Source: [Pasteurella] mairii (GTDB lineage: Bacteria; Pseudomonadota; Gammaproteobacteria; Enterobacterales; Pasteurellaceae). From it: a DNA stretch of 64,000 nt. Location of the stretch: positions 1,383,605-1,447,604 of the forward strand of contig UGSS01000002.1 of assembly GCA_900454475.1 (NCBI GenBank), written 5' to 3'. Both the position numbers and the translations under genes were made by a program. The notes under the pieces were generated by a model that saw only the letters and a list, made by a program, of their open reading frames with translations, did not search any database and was not told the DNA's origin. The first letter of the stretch is position 1; each line of letters begins with the position of its first letter. Below are positions 59,387 to 64,000 of this stretch, in pieces.

Positions 59387-59516
59387 TTTTCAACTTCACC
59401 AATTTTTATTACTAATAATTTGTCAGATTTTTGCCATTATAACGACTAATCTAATGAAAGGTGACACTTTCATAGAAAGCAATTTTAACAAAATTTTTAA
59501 AAATAAGGAAAAATTT
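59387..59516. promoter_or_regulatory. Divergent promoter region of the oxidative-repair island
   Basis: A 130-bp AT-rich gap. Facing the sigma gene is TATAAT (complement of 59436-59441), a perfect -10 with a weak -35. Facing the methionine-rich gene is a TGAAAG-GTGACA-CTTTCA inverted repeat at 59455-59472, which could be an operator, a leader hairpin or part of the ECF promoter. The placement of the ECF-dependent start is not certain from one sequence. Confidence 0.5.
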
Positions 59517-59753
59517 ATGAAAAAAATCAAATACACCACTAAATTAATGATAGCAACATCGCTTCTTTCTTTATTAACAATTGGTACAGTTAATGCAAAA
59601 GACATGAAGGATTGTAAAAATCAAATGAATACTGATTGTATGCAAGAAATGAAATCTGATTCCATGCAGATGAAAGATAAAATGATGAAGTCTGACTCAA
59701 TGCAAAAAGATGAAATGATGAAATCTGAACCAATGAAAAAAAGCAGTATGTAA
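59517..59753 (+). CDS. Secreted methionine-rich small protein
   Basis: A 78-aa protein with a Sec signal peptide (MKKIKYTTKL through VNA, 27 residues). Its mature part of 51 residues contains 13 Met and 2 Cys, in loose repeats such as MKSDSMQ, KMMKSDSMQ and EMMKSEPM. The start at 59517 is chosen for the AAGGA site and the signal peptide; an in-frame ATG at 59454 has neither. It sits directly before msrAB. I infer a sacrificial scavenger of hypochlorite-type oxidants, regenerated by MsrAB, by analogy with the methionine-rich peptide MrpX described in another proteobacterium. Confidence 0.85.
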   Translation: MKKIKYTTKLMIATSLLSLLTIGTVNAKDMKDCKNQMNTDCMQEMKSDSMQMKDKMMKSDSMQKDEMMKSEPMKKSSM

Positions 59754-59765
59754 TAAAAACATAAG

Positions 59766-59820
59766 ATTAAATGGTGCAATGTAAAAAAAGGAATAAAAAT
59801 ATCGTCACCATTTAATTTTA
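59766..59820 (+). terminator. Inverted repeat between the methionine-rich gene and msrAB
   Basis: ATTAAATGGTG (59766-59776) and CACCATTTAAT (59806-59816) form a perfect 11-bp stem over a 29-base loop, followed by TTTTAT. It may act as a partial terminator, so that the small scavenger protein is made in excess over the repair enzyme. Confidence 0.55.
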
Positions 59821-59838
59821 TATAACAAAGGAGATATA

Positions 59839-60915
59839 ATGAAAACAATGAAAATAACGAAATTATCTTTACTAATAATATTAGCTACATTTTCTTCAAT
59901 AACGGTAGCAAATCATCATAATAAAAAAGAGGCGAATATGACCAATATCACACAAAAACAAATGCATGAAGATATTCGAACAATTTATTTAGCTGGAGGA
60001 TGCTTTTGGGGCATTGAAGCCTATATGGAGAAAATATATGGTGTGAAAGAGGCAACTTCTGGATATGCCAATGGTAAAACAGAAACAACATATTATCAAA
60101 TAATTGGTAGCACAGATCATGCAGAAACAGTACAGGTAACTTATGATGCCAATAAAATTTCATTAGAAAAATTACTTAAATATTATTTTCAAGTTATCGA
60201 CCCAACCAGTATTAATAAACAAGGGAATGACCACGGAAGACAATATAGAACAGGAATTTATTATCAAAATAATCAGGATAAAGAGATTATTTTAAAAGCA
60301 ATACAAGCATTACAAGCCCAATATAAAGACAAAATTCAAGTTGAGGTTGAACCACTAAAACATTATATTTTAGCAGAAGAATATCACCAAGATTATTTAA
60401 AGAAAAATCCGAACGGATACTGTCATATTGATTTAACACAAGCAGATCAAGTAATCATTGATCCGGCAGATTATCCAAAACCAAGTGATGCCGAACTGAA
60501 AAAGAAATTAACGCCATTACAATATAGCGTAACCCAAAAGAAAAATACCGAACATTCATTTAGTAACGAGTATTGGGATAATTTCGCAGCTGGTATTTAT
60601 GTCGATATTACAACAGGTGAACCGTTATTTTCTTCTGATGATAAATATAATTCAGGTTGTGGTTGGCCAAGTTTTACCAAGCCAATTGACAAAGATGTTG
60701 TGCGTTATGCAGAAGACCGGAGTTTTAACATGCTAAGAACAGAAGTATTAAGTCGTAGCGGCAATGCGCATTTGGGGCATGTTTTTAATGATGGTCCACA
60801 AGATAAAGGCGGTTTACGTTATTGTATTAATAGCGCTGCAATTAAATTTATTCCATTAAATCAAATGGAAGATCAAAATTATGGTTATTTAATTCATTTT
60901 ATTAAAGGGAAATAA
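59839..60915 (+). CDS. msrAB: Exported MsrA-MsrB methionine sulfoxide reductase fusion
   Basis: Repairs both S- and R-methionine sulfoxide in envelope proteins. It is 358 aa with a signal peptide to about residue 24 (TVANHH). The MsrA domain (about 48-200) has catalytic Cys in [12 protein letters not shown]. The MsrB domain (about 225-345) has [21 protein letters not shown] and catalytic Cys in [12 protein letters not shown]. Unlike neisserial PilB it has no fused thioredoxin domain; that role falls to the separate gene at 61589. RBS AAAGGAG precedes the start. The unit is AT-richer than flanking genes. Confidence 0.95.
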   Translation: MKTMKITKLSLLIILATFSSITVANHHNKKEANMTNITQKQMHEDIRTIYLAGGCFWGIEAYMEKIYGVKEATSGYANGKTETTYYQIIGSTDHAETVQVTYDANKISLEKLLKYYFQVIDPTSINKQGNDHGRQYRTGIYYQNNQDKEIILKAIQALQAQYKDKIQVEVEPLKHYILAEEYHQDYLKKNPNGYCHIDLTQADQVIIDPADYPKPSDAELKKKLTPLQYSVTQKKNTEHSFSNEYWDNFAAGIYVDITTGEPLFSSDDKYNSGCGWPSFTKPIDKDVVRYAEDRSFNMLRTEVLSRSGNAHLGHVFNDGPQDKGGLRYCINSAAIKFIPLNQMEDQNYGYLIHFIKGK

Positions 60916-60917
60916 TA

Positions 60918-61568
60918 ATGCTTGAACAACAATTAGTTATTGGCAGTGTCTTTCTTGCTGGTTTAGCCTCTTTTCTATCCCCTTGTATTTTTCCGATCGT
61001 ACCGGTTTATTTCGGTATATTAAGTAAAGGCAGCAGAAAAACCTTGAATACATTTCTATTTATTATGGGGCTATCTGCTACTTTTGTCAGTCTTGGTTTT
61101 AGTTTTGGTTTCTTAGGTGATATATTTTTTAATGATACCGTTAGAATAATTGCCGGAATAATTGTCATTATTTTAGGTATCCACCAACTAGGCATTATAA
61201 AAATTTCTTTTTTAGAAAAAACTAAATTAGTTGATATCAAAACAGACGGAAAAAATACATCTCTTGAGGCATTTGTTTTGGGGTTAACGTTTAGCCTTGG
61301 TTGGACACCTTGTATTGGACCAATATTGGCTTCTGTACTGGCTTTATCAGGAGATGAAGGAACAGCGTTATATGGTGCTGTAATGATGTTGGTTTATGTA
61401 TTAGGATTAGCAGCTCCTTTTATTATATTTTCGTTTTTTTCACAGGAGTTATTAAAAAAATCTAAGTCACTAAATCGCCATTTAAACAAGTTCAAAATTA
61501 TCGGTGGTATTTTGATTATCTTAATGGGAATTTTATTATTAACAGATAATTTACATAACTTTATATAA
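60918..61568 (+). CDS. CcdA-type thiol-electron transporter
   Basis: Inner-membrane DsbD-beta/CcdA protein, 216 aa and six hydrophobic helices, which moves reducing equivalents from cytoplasmic thioredoxin to the periplasm. The two redox cysteines sit at the expected places: FLSPCIFPIVP in helix 1 and LGWTPCIGPILA in helix 4. It begins 2 bases after msrAB, so translation is coupled. Context indicates that it feeds the next gene's thioredoxin and then MsrAB rather than cytochrome c assembly; this is inferred. Confidence 0.93.
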   Translation: MLEQQLVIGSVFLAGLASFLSPCIFPIVPVYFGILSKGSRKTLNTFLFIMGLSATFVSLGFSFGFLGDIFFNDTVRIIAGIIVIILGIHQLGIIKISFLEKTKLVDIKTDGKNTSLEAFVLGLTFSLGWTPCIGPILASVLALSGDEGTALYGAVMMLVYVLGLAAPFIIFSFFSQELLKKSKSLNRHLNKFKIIGGILIILMGILLLTDNLHNFI

Positions 61569-61588
61569 ACATATAGGAGAATTAAATC

Positions 61589-62062
61589 ATGAAAAAATAC
61601 ATTGCCTTATTCATGATGTTTTTTAGTATTAATCTGTTCGCCGCAGAAAATAGTTTAACTAATATTCAACTCAAAGACCTAAATCAGAATCTTGTTAATT
61701 TAGATCAATATAAAGGAAAAAATGTCTATATAAAAATGTGGGCTTCATGGTGTCCAATTTGTTTATCCGGTTTACACGAAATTGATCAACTAAGCGCTAA
61801 CGTAAATCAAGACTTTACGGTTATTACTATTGTCTCGCCGGGTCAAAAAGGAGAAAAGAATACCAAAGAATTTATCAAATGGTATAACGGATTAGAATAT
61901 AAAAATATTCTTGTTTTACTAGATGAGCAAGGCGAAATAATGAAAAAGGCAAAAGTCAGAGGCTATCCATTTAACTTATTCTTAGATAGCAATTTAGATT
62001 TAAAAAAATCCATTCCCGGTCATTTAACTTCCCAACAAATTACCCAAATGGTACAGGAATAA
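61589..62062 (+). CDS. Periplasmic thioredoxin-like (TlpA/ResA family) protein
   Basis: A 157-aa exported thioredoxin-fold protein with a signal peptide to about residue 19 (LFAAEN). The active site is WASWCPICLSG, a CPIC variant of the CxxC motif, and the cis-Pro segment is VRGYPFNLF. ATAGGAG precedes ATG 61589. It lies 20 bases after ccdA. It is the probable electron donor to the MsrA and MsrB disulfides, receiving electrons from the CcdA protein. Confidence 0.92.
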   Translation: MKKYIALFMMFFSINLFAAENSLTNIQLKDLNQNLVNLDQYKGKNVYIKMWASWCPICLSGLHEIDQLSANVNQDFTVITIVSPGQKGEKNTKEFIKWYNGLEYKNILVLLDEQGEIMKKAKVRGYPFNLFLDSNLDLKKSIPGHLTSQQITQMVQE

Positions 62063-62114
62063 AATCTTTGGCATTTGGAACAATTGGAAAATTCACTTAA
62101 TATGATTACCACTA

Positions 62115-62153
62115 ATAAAGCCCTTACTTGTTTTAATCTCGTAAGGGCTTTAT
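62115..62153 (+). terminator. Terminator of the msrAB operon
   Basis: ATAAAGCCCTTAC (62115-62127) and GTAAGGGCTTTAT (62141-62153) make a perfect 13-bp stem, 52 bases after the thioredoxin-like gene. A second, smaller hairpin (CTCAATTT 62198-62205 with AAATTGAG 62212-62219) may serve pepT from the other side. Confidence 0.85.
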
Positions 62154-62229
62154 ATTCATCAACTCAAGAACTGGCAATAACATTCTTAAATAACAATCTC
62201 AATTTCTGTGAAAATTGAGTAATATTCTT

Positions 62230-63474
62230 TTAACGTTGCAACGCTAATTCGGTGATTTTTACAATAACATTCACGCTGTCTGCCATGCCTTCCAAAGTGA
62301 TCAATTCGTGTTTACTGTGAAAATTATAGCCACCGGTGAAAAGATTTGGGCAAGCTAAGCCTTTTTCGGCTAATTTGGCGCCATCCGTACCACCACGAAT
62401 AACCTTATGTTGTGGCTCAATACCACATTCTCGAATGGCGCGATCTGCTAAGTCAACGGATTGTGGGACTTTTTGAATGGTATCGTACATATTGAAATAG
62501 CTGTCCGTGATTTCCACTTCTGCTTTTTGGCGCAATTTTTTCTTACGATTAAAATCCACCACCAGCATGGATAAAAAAGCCTTGCGTTGCTCAAATTTAA
62601 CATGATCAAAATCACGAATGAGATAACACAGCTCTACTTTTTCAATATCACCACTGAAACTTTCCAGATGGAAAAAGCCTTGCCGCCCTTCCGTTTGCTC
62701 TGGGGTTTCTGCTTTTGGAAAACCTTGTTGAAATTCACAAGCCAAGGTCAACGCATTAATCATATGATTTTTAGCACTGCCGGTATGCATATTGTTGCCA
62801 TAAATCGTAACTTTGGCACTCGCCGCATTGAAATTTTCATATTCGAATTCACCTGATGCACCACCATCCACAGTATACGCCCAATCGCACGCAAATTTGT
62901 CCATAGGGAAAAAATCCATGCCTAAGCCGATTTCTTCATCCGGCGTGAACGCCACACGAATATTGCAATGAGGCAGGCGGTTTTCTTGAATCATAGAAAG
63001 TGCGGTCATTATTTCCGCAATTCCCGCTTTATTGTCGGCACCCAATAAATTATTGCCATCAGAAACGATCAAGGTTTTACCCACTAATTTTTGTAAAAAC
63101 GGATAATATACCGGGCTGATAAACTCATCGCCTAGCCCCAGCGCAATATCACCGCCGCGGTAACTTTCAATCACTTCCGCTTTGATATGCTTGCCGCTGC
63201 ATTGCGGTGAGGTATCTAGGTGGGCGATAAAGCCGATAGTTGGTGCATTTGGTGCAACATTTGAGGGTAAAAACGCGGTTACCACACCATTTTTGCTCAT
63301 TTCGATATTTTCCAACCCTAAAGCAAACAATTCTTGTTGTAAGTGTTTTGCGAGTTTTAATTGTCCGCTGGAGCTAGGGGAGCTTTTAGCACCGATTTTG
63401 GATTGTGTATCATAGCCGACATAGTGTAAAAAACGCTCAAGCAACGGACCATGATATGATGTTATATTATTCAT
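62230..63474 (-). CDS. pepT: Peptidase T (tripeptidase)
   Basis: Cytoplasmic zinc aminotripeptidase of the M20 family, 414 aa. Zinc-ligand motifs are GFIAHLDTSPQ, LLGADNKAGIAEIM, TPDEEIGLG and YTVDGGASGEFE, with RGGTDGAKLAEKG near the C-terminus. Length equals the E. coli enzyme (408). It is divergent from potA as in E. coli. Long frames on the other strand are shadows. Confidence 0.97.
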   Translation of the reverse strand: MNNITSYHGPLLERFLHYVGYDTQSKIGAKSSPSSSGQLKLAKHLQQELFALGLENIEMSKNGVVTAFLPSNVAPNAPTIGFIAHLDTSPQCSGKHIKAEVIESYRGGDIALGLGDEFISPVYYPFLQKLVGKTLIVSDGNNLLGADNKAGIAEIMTALSMIQENRLPHCNIRVAFTPDEEIGLGMDFFPMDKFACDWAYTVDGGASGEFEYENFNAASAKVTIYGNNMHTGSAKNHMINALTLACEFQQGFPKAETPEQTEGRQGFFHLESFSGDIEKVELCYLIRDFDHVKFEQRKAFLSMLVVDFNRKKKLRQKAEVEITDSYFNMYDTIQKVPQSVDLADRAIRECGIEPQHKVIRGGTDGAKLAEKGLACPNLFTGGYNFHSKHELITLEGMADSVNVIVKITELALQR

Positions 63475-63742
63475 AATTATCTCTTTTTTATAAAAACAAA
63501 AAACATTTTAATTCTATAATGGCATTTGAGCGAAGATCTTGATATATAACAAAGTTACGTTTAATTTTTTGTATGCGAAAAAGCGGATTTTTCGGCAAAA
63601 ATTACATTAATTGCTTTCAATTAAGTTCTATTAGCTATATCATTAGCATTTATTTTTAATCAAGGTTGCTTACATATTTTTGTAAGTATTTTGTTTCTAC
63701 TCAATACCAAATTTTGGTGCATTAGGGAGAAAACCAAAGCTA
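63475..63742. promoter_or_regulatory. Divergent region between pepT and potA
   Basis: A 268-bp AT-rich gap with outward promoters expected for both genes. In E. coli the pepT promoter is FNR-dependent, but I see no clear FNR box here. No small gene or strong hairpin is visible. Confidence 0.4.
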
Positions 63743-64000
63743 GTGGAAAATACAGTTCAAAGCAAGCCGATTATTGAGCTTCGTTCTCTAACTAAATCTT
63801 ACGGTGATAAAACCATTATCAGTGATTTTGATTTAACCATTAATAATGGTGAATTTTTGACCATTCTTGGTCCATCCGGTTGTGGTAAAACCACTGTTTT
63901 ACGTCTGATTGCCGGTTTTGAAGAATTAAATGACGGTCAGATTATTTTAGACGGTCAAGATATCACTGATGTCCCCGCTGAACGTCGCCCGGTAAATACC
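63743..64000 (+). CDS. potA: Spermidine/putrescine ABC transporter ATPase PotA, cut by the window end
   Basis: The first 86 codons of the polyamine importer ATPase. It starts at GTG 63743 ([21 protein letters not shown]), with AGGGAGA about 12 bases upstream; no ATG is available in frame. Walker [18 protein letters not shown] and [24 protein letters not shown] match PotA closely. The remainder, with the signature and Walker B motifs, lies beyond the window. potB, potC and potD are expected to follow. Confidence 0.94.
   Translation, partial: MENTVQSKPIIELRSLTKSYGDKTIISDFDLTINNGEFLTILGPSGCGKTTVLRLIAGFEELNDGQIILDGQDITDVPAERRPVNT

Noticed and set aside
59454-59516. Earlier ATG for the methionine-rich protein
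   Set aside because: Using it would bury the signal peptide behind 21 residues; AAGGA and the MKK start favour 59517.
58621-62062. Whole repair island as a recently acquired mobile element
   Set aside because: It is AT-richer than its neighbours, but no integrase, direct repeats or tRNA junction is visible, and similar loci are native to related species.
62063-62229. Possible tRNA or small RNA between the thioredoxin-like gene and pepT
   Set aside because: Only two terminator-type hairpins are seen; no cloverleaf or CCA end.

Overview
The window is a chromosomal segment of a Pasteurellaceae bacterium. The 9-bp Hin-type DNA uptake signal AAGTGCGGT (or its complement ACCGCACTT) is scattered through genes and gaps, and the proteins are gamma-proteobacterial with Haemophilus/Pasteurella-like gene order. 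A citrate synthase gene enters at the left edge, which argues against H. influenzae itself because that species lacks the enzyme. A species call is not possible from this sequence alone. I see no rRNA, tRNA, IS element, prophage or CRISPR array.

Layout. 1-5.8 kb: the end of gltA, then a TAXI-type TRAP transporter (binding protein plus fused permease) and a universal stress protein. 5.8-14.4 kb, minus strand: an EmrAB-like efflux pair, then ycbL, mepK, ldtD, prc and proQ, a block rich in cell-wall genes. 14.5-29.2 kb, plus strand: letAB (MCE lipid-transport tunnel), parE-parC, and the tsaE-amiB-mutL-miaA-hfq-hflX block. 29.3-31.8 kb: cmoB and putP on the minus strand, divergent from rng. A structured repeat fills the gap after rng. 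33.8-40.6 kb, minus: the conserved lrp-ftsK-lolA-rarA-serS block. 40.7-47.5 kb, minus: bioB, then a six-gene thiamine salvage and uptake operon (thiM-thiD-thiE-thiB-thiP-thiQ) behind a TPP riboswitch. 47.6-53.1 kb: a 1795-aa trimeric autotransporter adhesin whose predicted promoter contains a 12-base G tract. 53.2-58.4 kb: glnE, then a divergent gluconate permease/gluconokinase pair with GntR-like and CRP-like sites between them. 58.5-62.2 kb: an oxidative-damage repair island. 62.2-64 kb: pepT divergent from potA, which runs off the right edge.

The most interesting system is at 58.6-62.1 kb. An ECF sigma factor is followed by a 56-aa zinc-finger anti-sigma factor. Divergent from them lies a four-gene set: a tiny secreted protein whose mature part is about one quarter methionine, an exported MsrA-MsrB fusion, a CcdA-type thiol transporter, and a periplasmic thioredoxin-like protein. 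The natural reading is an inducible envelope defence against hypochlorite-type oxidants. The small protein would be oxidised sacrificially, MsrAB would repair it, and CcdA plus the thioredoxin would supply electrons from the cytoplasm.

The second is the adhesin's probable on/off switch. The G tract sits between a -35-like TTGAAA and a -10-like TAAACT, so slippage would change promoter spacing.
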